NCBI GenBank assembly: GCA_027488395.1
Contig: JAIYBT010000025.1
Span: 36,631 to 100,630, forward strand
Length of the DNA stretch: 64,000 nt
Direction: 5' to 3'
DNA from: Methylophilaceae bacterium
GTDB taxonomy: Bacteria > Pseudomonadota > Gammaproteobacteria > Burkholderiales > Methylophilaceae
Shown here: positions 29,892 through 40,400 of the stretch, one piece after another
Layout: each line of letters opens with the position of its first letter
How positions within the stretch are numbered: the first letter of the stretch is position 1
Notes under the pieces: generated by a model
The model's input: only the letters and a program-made list of their open reading frames with translations
The model's database searches: none
Told to the model about the DNA's origin: nothing
Made by a program: the position numbers and the translations under genes

Positions 29892-32171
29892 TTAAACTTG
29901 CCCTTTTTGCCAATGTGTTAGTCGCAACGCATTCACTAGCACTAACAGTGAACTTGAAGCCATACCTAGTCCGGCCAACCAAGCAGGTAACCATCCCATG
30001 ATGGCAAGTGGAACCCCTGCTGCGTTATACACTGCAGCCCAAACTAAGTTTTGCTTTACGATGAATATTGTTTTTTTACAATGGGCGATTAGTGAAACTA
30101 ACACACTTAGATCATTGCCAAGTATCACCATGTCAGCTTGCGCTTGCGTCAGTGGCACTCCGCTTCCCATTGCGATCGATATGTGGGCCGCTGCAATCAC
30201 TGGACCGTCGTTTAGACCATCCCCCACCATTAATACTTTATGTCCCTGTCGTTGCAGCGTTTGTACACGTTGCAACTTATCTTCTGCTTTTTGTAGCCCC
30301 AAGGCTACAGGTATGCCCAATTGCGAAGCCAACCTTAAAACAGGCGCTATTTTATCACCAGATAACAGTTGAATATCAAGCCCTTGAGAAATTAATTGCT
30401 GTATCGCCAACTGTGTATTCGCCTTCATTTCTTCGACCAAGTCGAAGCAAGCCAGTTGCATTTGACCCGACATTAAATACACTTGACGCGTCAACGCATC
30501 CTCTGAGCGCTCGATGGCACCACAAAACGCGGCATTGCCTAATTTAACGGCAGAAACAGGCATTGCTTGAATTGAAATATTCGCTTGCAATCCGCCACCA
30601 ACAATTTCTTCAAACTCATTTAATACCAGCCCCACTTGACCACCTTGCGTAAGCGCAAATTGATGCAAGGCTTTGGAGACGGGATGTAAAGAACGTTGGG
30701 TTAAACTTGCAAGCACATCATAAATAGGCAGATGATGAGCCTCAGTGTTGAGTGTTGCTTGTTGCACATGCAATAGACTGTCAGTCAGCGTGCCCGTTTT
30801 ATCAAACACAATGGTGTCCACTTCACTCATGGCTTGAATAGCTTGTAACCGCCGAATCAACACACCACCTTTGGCAAACGTCCCTGCACTGGCTAACATG
30901 GCAGCGGGCGTGGCTAAAGAAAGTGCGCAAGGACAGGTCACCACCAATACGGCCACTGCTGCCATTACTGCTTTTACGGGGTCGGTCGTCCACCAAAAGA
31001 TAACCGCAAACAAGGCCGCTAATAAAACAAACCATAAAAAAGGCTGCGCTAATTTATCGGCCAATAAGGCGATCCCTGGTTTTTCAGTGGAGGCAGAAGC
31101 CATTAAATTGACCAAGGCATGATATTGCGTACCAGCACCCACTTGCTCAACACGCATTTCAACCATTGCAGTTAGATTTCCTGAGCCCGCAATGACACGA
31201 TCACCTTGGTGCTTAATCACCGGTTCGGATTCACCGGTGAGCATCGATTCGTCGGCACTGGTGGCACCCACCATGATGTCACCATCCGCTGCAAACACTT
31301 CCCCTGGCAATACCAGCAAAATATCACCGACATTAATATTAGAGGCAGCAATTTGTACCCACTGACCATCATCGCTTTTCTTTTGCACGGCATTGGGAAT
31401 ACGGCGCATCATATTCTCAAGCGCACCAGCAGTGCGATTGCGCAATTTAACATCCACCCATCGACCAATCAGTAAAAAACTGACGAACATGGTCAAGGAG
31501 TCATAATACGTGACATCGCCCCACCAACTGCCGGGCGCAAACGTCGCCAGCGTGCTCATGACAAACGCCACCACAATCCCAAGCGCCACGGGCACATCCA
31601 TCCCTAACTGTCGTTGGCGAAGACTTAAATAAGCTTGAGATAAAAAAGGGGTCGCTGAAAACAACATCACGGGTAATGTCAGCAACCAAGAAGCCCATTT
31701 CATCAACTGAATCATCTCAGGTGTGATGTCATTGCTGGCTGAGACATAGGTAGGATAGGCATACATCATGACTTGCATCATACAAAATACCGCCACCACC
31801 AACCGCCAAAGCATCATGCGTTGCTCACGCGTACGATCAGTGAGTGCGTGGTATTCAGTGACAGGTAATGCAGGATAACCAATCGCGTTAAAATTTTGAA
31901 ACCATGCTGAAGGATGGGTACGTGATGCATCCCAAACAATTTTGACGCGTTTTGAAGCAGCGCTGGCATACACGCCCAATACGCCAGGCATTTGCTTGAG
32001 AGACTGCTCAATGCGGCCGCTACATGCCGCACAGTGCATTTTTTCCACCCAGACATGCGAGGTCCAAATCGCCTCTTCAGCCTGATGACGCTGACTAAAC
32101 CGCTCCCACTCTGACTGGATATCTAAACCGAGCCAAGGGTTTTGGGTTTCTGGGTGAGTCAACGACAACAT
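29892..32171 (-). CDS. ccoI: Copper-transporting P1B-type ATPase CcoI (FixI)
   Basis: A 759-residue heavy-metal ATPase that exports copper for cbb3 oxidase assembly. The N-terminal metal-binding domain has the HCAACSGRI motif (Cys47, Cys50). Eight membrane helices include the transport motif TCPCALSLATPAAM, and the phosphorylation site is FDKTGTLTD. The hinge GDGLNDGPV and the SADESMLTGES actuator region are intact. Unlike the common ccoNOQPGHIS order, ccoI and ccoS lie upstream of ccoN here. Confidence 0.95.
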   Translation of the reverse strand: MLSLTHPETQNPWLGLDIQSEWERFSQRHQAEEAIWTSHVWVEKMHCAACSGRIEQSLKQMPGVLGVYASAASKRVKIVWDASRTHPSAWFQNFNAIGYPALPVTEYHALTDRTREQRMMLWRLVVAVFCMMQVMMYAYPTYVSASNDITPEMIQLMKWASWLLTLPVMLFSATPFLSQAYLSLRQRQLGMDVPVALGIVVAFVMSTLATFAPGSWWGDVTYYDSLTMFVSFLLIGRWVDVKLRNRTAGALENMMRRIPNAVQKKSDDGQWVQIAASNINVGDILLVLPGEVFAADGDIMVGATSADESMLTGESEPVIKHQGDRVIAGSGNLTAMVEMRVEQVGAGTQYHALVNLMASASTEKPGIALLADKLAQPFLWFVLLAALFAVIFWWTTDPVKAVMAAVAVLVVTCPCALSLATPAAMLASAGTFAKGGVLIRRLQAIQAMSEVDTIVFDKTGTLTDSLLHVQQATLNTEAHHLPIYDVLASLTQRSLHPVSKALHQFALTQGGQVGLVLNEFEEIVGGGLQANISIQAMPVSAVKLGNAAFCGAIERSEDALTRQVYLMSGQMQLACFDLVEEMKANTQLAIQQLISQGLDIQLLSGDKIAPVLRLASQLGIPVALGLQKAEDKLQRVQTLQRQGHKVLMVGDGLNDGPVIAAAHISIAMGSGVPLTQAQADMVILGNDLSVLVSLIAHCKKTIFIVKQNLVWAAVYNAAGVPLAIMGWLPAWLAGLGMASSSLLVLVNALRLTHWQKGQV

Positions 32172-32461
32172 AACTAATTCGTGTCCTTAGACGACAAAAC
32201 ATCAAAATGATAATGCATATAACTCAATAAAAACAGATGCTTATTTCACGTAATGCATTTAAATTATCAAAAAAATTCATACATTCAACGCACATGCTGG
32301 TCGAACATTTAAGCAATACATTGCAACTGAGCAAAACTTTGTATCAATCATGTTACAACTAGACACAGTTCGCGCACAAAATGTTCACCAATTACACGAT
32401 TATTCATAGGGTTGCCAACGTCTGCGCCATTTACACCCGCCAATCGATCAAACTTAAGCGT
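32172..32461. promoter_or_regulatory. Intergenic region upstream of ccoI
   Basis: These 290 bp separate the ccoI start from the metG stop, both leftward. They are AT-rich and must carry the ccoI promoter. I found no perfect FNR box and no hairpin terminator for metG. Confidence 0.4.
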
Positions 32462-34513
32462 CTATTTAACTCGCATACCTGGTAATGCACCCACATCAGG
32501 TGACAATAAGAACGGCCCACCCCTATCATCACTGGCAGCCAGCACCATGCCTTCACTTAACCCAAATTTCATTTTACGGGGGGCCAAATTAGCAACCATC
32601 ACCGTGGTTTTACCGATCAAGCTGGCTGGATCATAAGCCGATTTAATCCCAGCAAACACATTTCTGGTGGTTGCTTCTCCCACATCCAAGGTTAATTGCA
32701 ATAACTTTTCCGCACCTTCAACCTGTTGCGCATTGACGATCTTAGCAATCCGCAAGTCCACTTTGGCAAAGTCCTCAATGGATAAATAATCAGTTGCCGC
32801 AGGTGATGGCGTCACCACAGATGGCGCAACATTTAGCGCTGGACTGGCCGTTGCACTGGTTTGTAAATGTGCTTTGTTGGCTTCTACCATGGCATCAATC
32901 TGCTTTACATCCAAGCGCGTCACCATATGATGGTAGGGCGCGATGGTTTGCTGACCTAAACTCTGCTGCGCATCCACCCATTGCAAAGGAGCGACATTAA
33001 AGAAAGTCTCAACCGATGTTGCGATGTGTGGCAATACCGGTTTGAGATAAATGGTCAATATCCTGAACATTTCCAGCGCAGTACTACAAATACGGTGTAA
33101 TTCCGCAAGTCGCCCTTCCTCTTTCGCCACTAGCCAAGGCGCGGCTTCTGCGACGTAAGCATTGGCAGCATCGGTCAATTTCATAATCTCACGCAACGCA
33201 CGTGCAAAATCTCTAGCAGCGTAGGCGTCCGCAATACGATCAGTGGCAGCACGCATCTCGTCAATCACTGCGTGCTGCGTCTCAATCATATGATGATCAA
33301 ACTTTTTAGCAATAAAGCCGGCGGTACGACTCGCAATGTTGATGTATTTACCAACGAGATCGCTATTCACCCGTGCCACAAAATCTTCAAGATTTAAATC
33401 AATGTCTTCCATACTGCCATTGAGTTTTGCAGCATAGTAATAACGTAAATATTCTGGATTTTTGACATGCTCTAAATAGCTTCGCGCGGTAATAAAGGTG
33501 CCGCGCGATTTCGACATTTTTTCACCATTGACGGTTAAAAAGCCATGCGCGTACACTTGGGTGGGGGTGCGATGCCCGCTGTATTCCAGGGTTGCAGGCC
33601 AGAACAACGCATGAAAATACAAAATATCTTTGCCAATAAAATGATAAAGCTCGGTAGTTGAGTCTTTTTTCCAGTATTCGTCAAAGTCTAAACCGAGCTT
33701 GGTGCATAGATTTTTAAAGCTGGCCATGTAGCCAATCGGCGCATCTAGCCATACATAAAAGTATTTGCCAGGAGCATCGGGGATTTCAAAGCCAAAATAG
33801 GGTGCATCGCGTGAAATGTCCCAATCAGACAGTTTATTGTCGCCTGCTTCGCCTACCCACTCCGTCATTTTATTGGCTGCTTCAGCCTGTAACGTCCCAG
33901 AGCGCGTCCAATCACGTAAGAAATCTGCGCATTCACTTAATTTAAAAAAGTAGTGTTCGGTTTCTTTGCGCACGGGTGTCGCGCCAGATACGGCTGAAAA
34001 TGGATGAATCAAATCGGTTGGGCTATAAGTCGCGCCACAGACTTCGCAGTTATCGCCGTATTGATCTTTCGCATGACATTTAGGGCATTCACCTTTAATA
34101 AAGCGATCCGGTAAGAACATCTGTTTCACGGGATCAAAATATTGCTCTATGGTTTTGGTGGCAATCTTGCCATTGGCTTTTAACGCCTTGTAAATATTGC
34201 TTGATAACGCACGATTTTCTTCGGAATTGGTGGAATAGTAATTATCAAACTGCACCAAAAACTCGGCAAAATCTTGGCTGTGCTCAGCATGTACTTTTTC
34301 GATCAAGGCTTCTGGCGTGAGGCCTTCTTTTTCTGCGCGGAGCATAATTGGCGTACCGTGGGTGTCATCGGCACACACATAATGCACGGTATGGCCCTGC
34401 ATCTTTAAAAAGCGCACCCAAATATCGGTTTGAATATACTCGACCAAATGCCCTAAATGAATACTGCCATTTGCATAAGGAAGCGCAGAAGTCACCAAAA
34501 TTTTGCGTGTCAT
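32462..34513 (-). CDS. metG: Methionyl-tRNA synthetase
   Basis: A 683-residue class I aminoacyl-tRNA synthetase that charges tRNA-Met. The HIGH-type motif is HLGH at residues 19-22 and the KMSKS loop lies near residue 332. A zinc knuckle [18 protein letters not shown] is near residue 145. After the anticodon-binding domain, a C-terminal EMAPII/OB-fold tRNA-binding domain starts near residue 580 ([13 protein letters not shown]), which gives dimerisation as in E. coli MetG. It faces the alpha-2-macroglobulin operon divergently. Confidence 0.97.
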   Translation of the reverse strand: MTRKILVTSALPYANGSIHLGHLVEYIQTDIWVRFLKMQGHTVHYVCADDTHGTPIMLRAEKEGLTPEALIEKVHAEHSQDFAEFLVQFDNYYSTNSEENRALSSNIYKALKANGKIATKTIEQYFDPVKQMFLPDRFIKGECPKCHAKDQYGDNCEVCGATYSPTDLIHPFSAVSGATPVRKETEHYFFKLSECADFLRDWTRSGTLQAEAANKMTEWVGEAGDNKLSDWDISRDAPYFGFEIPDAPGKYFYVWLDAPIGYMASFKNLCTKLGLDFDEYWKKDSTTELYHFIGKDILYFHALFWPATLEYSGHRTPTQVYAHGFLTVNGEKMSKSRGTFITARSYLEHVKNPEYLRYYYAAKLNGSMEDIDLNLEDFVARVNSDLVGKYINIASRTAGFIAKKFDHHMIETQHAVIDEMRAATDRIADAYAARDFARALREIMKLTDAANAYVAEAAPWLVAKEEGRLAELHRICSTALEMFRILTIYLKPVLPHIATSVETFFNVAPLQWVDAQQSLGQQTIAPYHHMVTRLDVKQIDAMVEANKAHLQTSATASPALNVAPSVVTPSPAATDYLSIEDFAKVDLRIAKIVNAQQVEGAEKLLQLTLDVGEATTRNVFAGIKSAYDPASLIGKTTVMVANLAPRKMKFGLSEGMVLAASDDRGGPFLLSPDVGALPGMRVK

Positions 34514-34726
34514 GACACCCTAACTGAAAACTGAAAACCGCCATTTTAGCAAACCAGCCACGATTTCAGCGCATTCGCGTGCGTTTGAATATTGTTTATT
34601 TAAAAAACCTAAGCTAAGCCCATGCTTAATAAGGCCATAGTCCAGCCATTTCAGCGGTCAAAAAATCAATTGGTCGCGAACATTTCGAGGCGAAACGGGC
34701 GTGAACAACTGTTAAGAATTACGCGC

Positions 34727-34732
34727 TATAAT
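34727..34732 (+). promoter_or_regulatory. Possible -10 element for the yfa/mag-type operon
   Basis: A perfect TATAAT lies 35 bp before the first gene of the alpha-2-macroglobulin operon. A convincing -35 at 17 bp spacing is not visible, so this is tentative. Confidence 0.4.
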
Positions 34733-34766
34733 CAAAAAAAATCAAACAACCAACCTTGGTAACGAG

Positions 34767-36713
34767 ATGATGACCAATCAAGACCCTCACCCAACGGCAC
34801 CAATACGCACCACCGATGCCGCGACAGGATTTAAAAGTGTGTTTTTACAATATAAAAAATGGATCATCGCTGCTTTATTGTTCACGTTTATAGCGACCGC
34901 AGCATTCGCTTTTAAAATACCCCATGCAAAACCAGTACAAACACCCATCAACTTAAGCCATGCCGATGTGTGGATACATAGCCAAAATTTTTCATTATTG
35001 GCGCATGATTTACTGCAAGTCCCCCTATTAAAAAGTCTGCTGACAGAAGAGTTTGTCTATTTTTATGCGCAAGATGAAGATTGGATGAGTTTGCAGGGCG
35101 CCATGCGCCGCATCAGTTTTGAGCATGATTTAAACTGGTCGGACAATCTACTCAAACACATTGCCAATGCACCAGTTGACGTGTACATGTGGCACGACGA
35201 TAGCCATGCGTTGCGCTATTGGGCATTAAGCATAGCGCGCGACCCACTCGCAACCATCGCACAAACACTCGCCTTGTTAACACTTACTGCAGATAAACAA
35301 TTACATGAAATAGCGAAGATAAGTATTGATGGTGACGATGTGCCTGTTTTACGTGTGACACTTTCGGCACAGCGGCAAATGGTCGTGGCTGTACATGATA
35401 AGCGCTTGGTGTTGCTTTCCGATGTCAGCATGGCAAGTGTTGAGGGCGAAGAGCTAAACGAAAGCGCCGAACAACTGATTAAAAACTTGCTGGCAACAGA
35501 TGCCGCAACACGGGAAAAAGTGGTTTCTGATTGGCAAGTAGCGGGCAAAGCACCCTCTGAACATGTGTTTGAACAAACGATTTTTCTATCTAACCGCTTT
35601 TTTGCGCAAGGGTATGCCACATATATGCCAAGCGTACAGGCTGTGCGCTTTGACTACGATGGCAAACACTGGCTCACCAAAGCCCATTTAAGGTCCTCTG
35701 GCTTTGATGCACATATTTGGACGCACCTACCCGCCAATGCTGCTTTTTGTGTGAGTTTACCTATCGATTGGGCAGCAGCGCAAACAGCGCTTGACGATGC
35801 GGAGGCATTAAGTGCCAAACCCCATTTGGCCTCTGAATTTGCAACCAGCGCCGCGGCTTGTTGGTATACCGAAGAACATGATGACATTACGCAGCCGCTT
35901 TTTGTACTGTTACGTAAGTCTGAAAAGGCTACCACTGACGCGCTGACTGCTTTATTTGACTGGGGCGTGGCCACCAATCAGGATTACCTTAAAGACTTAT
36001 TTGCTTTGTATCGACAAAGGCGCGAAATCAACAATAGATTAGTCAGCGCTACCGATTCCCTTAAAACGCTAAACAAGACAACGTTTAGTCCCAAGCTAAC
36101 AAAAGAAGCGCTCGCTGCTAAAAAAGTAGAATTAGAAAGCCAGAAACAAAGCACGCAAGCACAGATTAAACGTATTGAGGCTGAGCTCGCTGAGATTGAA
36201 CCCAATATTGCAGCAGAAAAAAAAGCAATTGCTGAACCTGCAACGCTTGCCAAAGAAAAATCCATCGTGCATGCAGGCACATTTACCGTGTTGGCGCGTA
36301 AACAGCCCATTGATTCAAGCGCAAATAACAGCCCGCAAATCGCATTTGATCAAAAAGTTGTGTATTTCTCAACCAATCCACACTTAATTGCGCGTGCCAT
36401 CGCCGTTGGCGGCAAACACTACCCCAATATGCAAGAATCCAACAACATACTTAGCCCCAGTGCGCAGCAATTTTTATATGTAAACCCTAAAAAACTCGCT
36501 ACGCTGCTCAACAAGACGGGGCATCAGGCCTTACCGCAAGAAACGCAAGCCAATTTACGGGCCGCGTTTGATTACCACATGCCAGCACGTTTAGCCGCGC
36601 TGTCTAAACAATCACCCTTTAGTTTGGCGCTCGATCAGCCGTCGGCTTTGAGCACACTGATGAATCAAGAGACAGGCGAATGGAAAGTACTCACATGGCA
36701 CACTGCGCCATAA
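34767..36713 (+). CDS. yfaA: DUF2138 protein, first gene of the alpha-2-macroglobulin operon (YfaA-like)
   Basis: A 648-residue protein with one N-terminal membrane helix (about residues 33-50, WIIAALLFTFIATAAFAF) and a large predicted periplasmic part. A charged coiled coil occupies about residues 415-495. It matches the DUF2138 family, whose E. coli member YfaA heads the same gene cluster. No enzymatic motif is visible. By comparison with the Pseudomonas mag operon it may help hold the macroglobulin at the inner membrane; that is an inference from context. The next gene starts 43 bp downstream. Confidence 0.8.
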   Translation: MMTNQDPHPTAPIRTTDAATGFKSVFLQYKKWIIAALLFTFIATAAFAFKIPHAKPVQTPINLSHADVWIHSQNFSLLAHDLLQVPLLKSLLTEEFVYFYAQDEDWMSLQGAMRRISFEHDLNWSDNLLKHIANAPVDVYMWHDDSHALRYWALSIARDPLATIAQTLALLTLTADKQLHEIAKISIDGDDVPVLRVTLSAQRQMVVAVHDKRLVLLSDVSMASVEGEELNESAEQLIKNLLATDAATREKVVSDWQVAGKAPSEHVFEQTIFLSNRFFAQGYATYMPSVQAVRFDYDGKHWLTKAHLRSSGFDAHIWTHLPANAAFCVSLPIDWAAAQTALDDAEALSAKPHLASEFATSAAACWYTEEHDDITQPLFVLLRKSEKATTDALTALFDWGVATNQDYLKDLFALYRQRREINNRLVSATDSLKTLNKTTFSPKLTKEALAAKKVELESQKQSTQAQIKRIEAELAEIEPNIAAEKKAIAEPATLAKEKSIVHAGTFTVLARKQPIDSSANNSPQIAFDQKVVYFSTNPHLIARAIAVGGKHYPNMQESNNILSPSAQQFLYVNPKKLATLLNKTGHQALPQETQANLRAAFDYHMPARLAALSKQSPFSLALDQPSALSTLMNQETGEWKVLTWHTAP

Positions 36714-36755
36714 AGTCGCGCGCCATTCATCTGTAATGACGCGCTTACGCATCTG

Positions 36756-37496
36756 ATGCAAACACTAGATAACATTAGCACCCCTAACCCGTTGCCAACG
36801 CTGGCAAGGCGCCACTTTTGTGTGCAGTTGACGGCCCTTATGTTGCTTGCTGGCAAGGCTATCAGCGCGCGCGCTTTAATGCCGCAAACAACAGGTCTTG
36901 GCCTATCCAGCTTAGCGGATAGGCATTCATTGTCAACGAGTCAAGCGCAAGCATTTAGACACTGGTTTCAGCTCATTGTGAAACAACAGCTTAATCGCGG
37001 CCCAACACCGCGCTGGGAGCAGCGTGACTGTGCAGGCTTAGTGCGTTTTGCCTGTGCTGAAGCCTTACGAACACACGACCAACCCTGGCGTAAAGCCAAT
37101 GGATTTTTAGGTAAAAAATTACCGCCTGAGCTTACACTTACCCCAGCACAATTAGCCACGTTGCGCCACGCGTGGCTACGGGCGGATGGTAGCCAAGGCG
37201 CCTATGTAAGTGCCTTGGAGCTGGTACAACACAATACGCATGCAGTGGGTAAAGAATTAGCCCATGCTGAAGTGGCCGATGTATTGCTGTTTGACCAAGG
37301 CCAAGCGCAACATTTAATGATTTGGCTGGGGCAGTATGTTGCCTACCATACCGGCACTGTCACGCCTGAAGATAACGGCCTGCGAGCCTACCCTTTGGCC
37401 ACACTCATGGCATGGGATGACACCCGCTGGCAACCGCATGCAGACAACCCTAATTTTCTGGGCATTTTTCGCCTGTTTTTTTTGAGAGCATCATGA
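36756..37496 (+). CDS. yfaT: DUF1175 protein with NlpC/P60-like active-site pattern (YfaT-like)
   Basis: A 246-residue secreted or membrane-tethered protein with a hydrophobic leader near residues 21-40. It matches DUF1175 (E. coli YfaT) by context and length. The stretch RDCAGLVRFACAEAL has Cys92 in the setting of an NlpC/P60 catalytic Cys (DCSGLV). The later stretch EVADVLLFDQGQAQHLMIWL with His186, and YHTG with His198, mimics the GDLLFF...HVGIYLG...IH pattern. A papain-fold peptidoglycan amidase/peptidase role is therefore plausible, but untested. Its stop overlaps the macroglobulin start by four bases. Confidence 0.78.
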   Translation: MQTLDNISTPNPLPTLARRHFCVQLTALMLLAGKAISARALMPQTTGLGLSSLADRHSLSTSQAQAFRHWFQLIVKQQLNRGPTPRWEQRDCAGLVRFACAEALRTHDQPWRKANGFLGKKLPPELTLTPAQLATLRHAWLRADGSQGAYVSALELVQHNTHAVGKELAHAEVADVLLFDQGQAQHLMIWLGQYVAYHTGTVTPEDNGLRAYPLATLMAWDDTRWQPHADNPNFLGIFRLFFLRAS

Positions 37497-40400
37497 ACGT
37501 TCAATTTTTTAAAACCATTTTTTTATTGTTCATGTTGCTCTATTTAGGTACGTCGACCACACGTGCAGATGAGTTTAGCTACACAACCTTTTTTATTCTG
37601 TCAGATAGAAGCTATAGCAGCCAAGAGCAAGCGCAAGTGCGCTTAGAAATGCAGGATGTTCAAGCGGTGCATCAAAATGCTGGCATGGAAATCGCCGTGT
37701 ACAAAGTGCCTCAACCGATTCAGTTTTTACAACAACAGCGCAATTTGCATCGCATTCATACCAAAGCGCAGATCGCTCAACCAGGCATTTGGAACGCGAT
37801 TGTCGCGATATGGGATGATGTAACTAAAAAGGCACGCACGCTGGCACGTAAGTTTTTCTCTGAAGATGCGCGCCGAACCACCGTTCAAGTAGCGCCCGAT
37901 TTACACACCTTAAACACGCCGCATAGCTTCACACAGCAGAGTGCGTATCAGCCGTTGGAGGGCTTTGATCGGGTGTCGCGCTTTCGGTATCCATTGCAAT
38001 TTGCGAGAGAGATTAAATCTGCGCAAGCAGTCCTAGATGGCGCGAATGTAGAGGGTTCAATCAGCGTTGGCGGCACTGGCTTTAATACCAATAGCGCGCA
38101 AAACTCAGAAAGCCAAGCCTTTAGCAATGGCAATGTGTACATTCCCATCGGCAAACTTGCACCTGGGCTTTACATCGTAGAAGCCATGCTCGGTGAGCAG
38201 CGCGCAGTGACGATGGTGTTTGTGGGCGATACTGTTGCCGTGACCAAAACCACTGCATCTGGCTTATTTGTATGGACAGTCGACCGCACCACAGGTGCGC
38301 CTGTCGCCAAGGTTGAAAGTCATTGGAGCGATGGCATAGGCGAGCTTGCATCGGGTGAAACCAATGCGCAAGGCTGGTTACAACTGCAGCATCAAGCCCC
38401 TGAGCAAACTTATCTTTTTGCACAAGACAGCAAAGGCGGAGTGCTGATTTCAGAAAATTATTTTTACAATAGTGAAATTTACAATGCCAAACTGTACGCC
38501 ACTACCGACAAACCACTGTATCGTCCAGGAGATCTGGTTAATCTTAAAGTCGTAGGCCGTGAGTTTACCAATGCACGTGACTCTAAACCGCTGAGCGATG
38601 CGCCAGTTCAAGTGACTGTGTTTGACCCGAATGGCTTACCTGTTGCCAATCAAACCCTACAATTTACCGGTGCTACTGGTGGTGATACCGCCTTTCAATT
38701 ACCCACACTCAGTGTCGCGGGCGGCTATGAGATTCATCTTAAATATCTCGGCGAAGTGTATAGCGCAGCCTTTAGAGTGGCGCAATTTCAAAAACCGCAC
38801 TTTCAAATCAACCTCAATGTAGACCATAGCGATTTAAAAACAGGTCGTACGATCCCTATTGCACTGCAATTTCGCTACCCAGATGGCAAACCAGTTAAAA
38901 ACGCGGATGTTGACATTGACTTAAAAGCGCAAGCGATCAGCATGGTAGAGGGTGACTTAGCTTACAGTGGGCAGTTTCCCATCAAGCTGACCAGCCAAAG
39001 CTACAAAACAGATAGTCGTGGCAATTTGAATATAGACTTACCTGAAGCAAAAGCGCCTAGCCGCTATATGATCTCGGCACTCGCGACCGATGGCGCGGCT
39101 TATCGTGTGCGCCACACGCAAGAACTTTTAATCGAGCGTGGCGCCAGCAATTGGTTTTTAAAAACGGCCAGCCGTTTTACAGCGCCAAACAAAACCGTGC
39201 ATTTTGACTTAAACCGCGCGGCATCCAATGCATCCAATCTGAGTGATACTTCCAACAACCCCAGTCAGTGGAGATGGGTCAGGTTAGAAGACCAAACGCA
39301 AGCACACGGCGCGATTACCGGTGATACCAACAAAGGCATCGACGTGCTTTTCGAAAAATCAGGTTCATACACCGTGAGCCTCTTGAGTAGCGACGGCAAA
39401 GTGCTGGGCGCAACCAGCCACTGGGTAAGCGGGCCTGCGCTTAAAGTGCCTGTTGGTCATATCGAGGTGGTCTGGGATAAATCTGCCTATCAAGTAGGTG
39501 AAGTGGCCAGTGCTTTAATCAGCTTTTCTGAGCCTATTACGCATGCACTGTTGACTTTAGAACGCGATCACATCGAAAAAACCAGCTTGTTAAACGTGCC
39601 CAGCACATGGTTAAAAACCGACAAAATAGGCCCTCAACAATGGCTGGTTAAACTACCTGTCACAGAGACCTTTGCACCTAACTTAACGCTCTCGGTTGCA
39701 TATGTAAAAAACAATGAATTTGTATTCGAAAATGCGGGCATTTTAGTCACCAATCCTAAAATCAACATCCGCATCACCGCAGATAAAAAGCAATATTTAC
39801 CAGGCGACACTGTTAAATTAGCCATTGATACTGCTATCAACGCTCAAGATGGCAAAGCCCGTATGCAAGCCATATCTGCACTGGTCAGTTTAAGTGTAGT
39901 CGATGAAATGATTTACGTATTGCAGCCTGAAATCGCCCCTAATATAAACGACTTTTTCTACCACCCGCGACGCAACAATGTGCGTACGCAATATAGTCTT
40001 TCGTTTATTGGCTACGATGTATCAACCAATCAATTAGGCAAAACGCCCAACACACATTCAGTGCAGGAGCGTGCCACCAAGGTATTGGAGCGGCCACGTA
40101 GAGATGAGGTTGACACTGCCTTATGGGCACCCAACATCATCACCGATGCGAATGGCCATGCTGAAGTGCGCTTTAAAATGCCTGATGCGCTGACCCGCTG
40201 GCGAATCACCGCGCGCGCGATGAGTCGCAATGGCACGGTCGGTCAACATGTCAGCGATATTTTAAGCAATAAAGATTTTTATATGAAATGGACCAGCCCC
40301 GATTGGTTGCGCAACAAAGACAGCGCAACGAGCAATATCGCCATTTTCAACCAAACGTCTAAACAACAAAAAGTGACTGTGCGTGCACAAGGTGCCTTGG

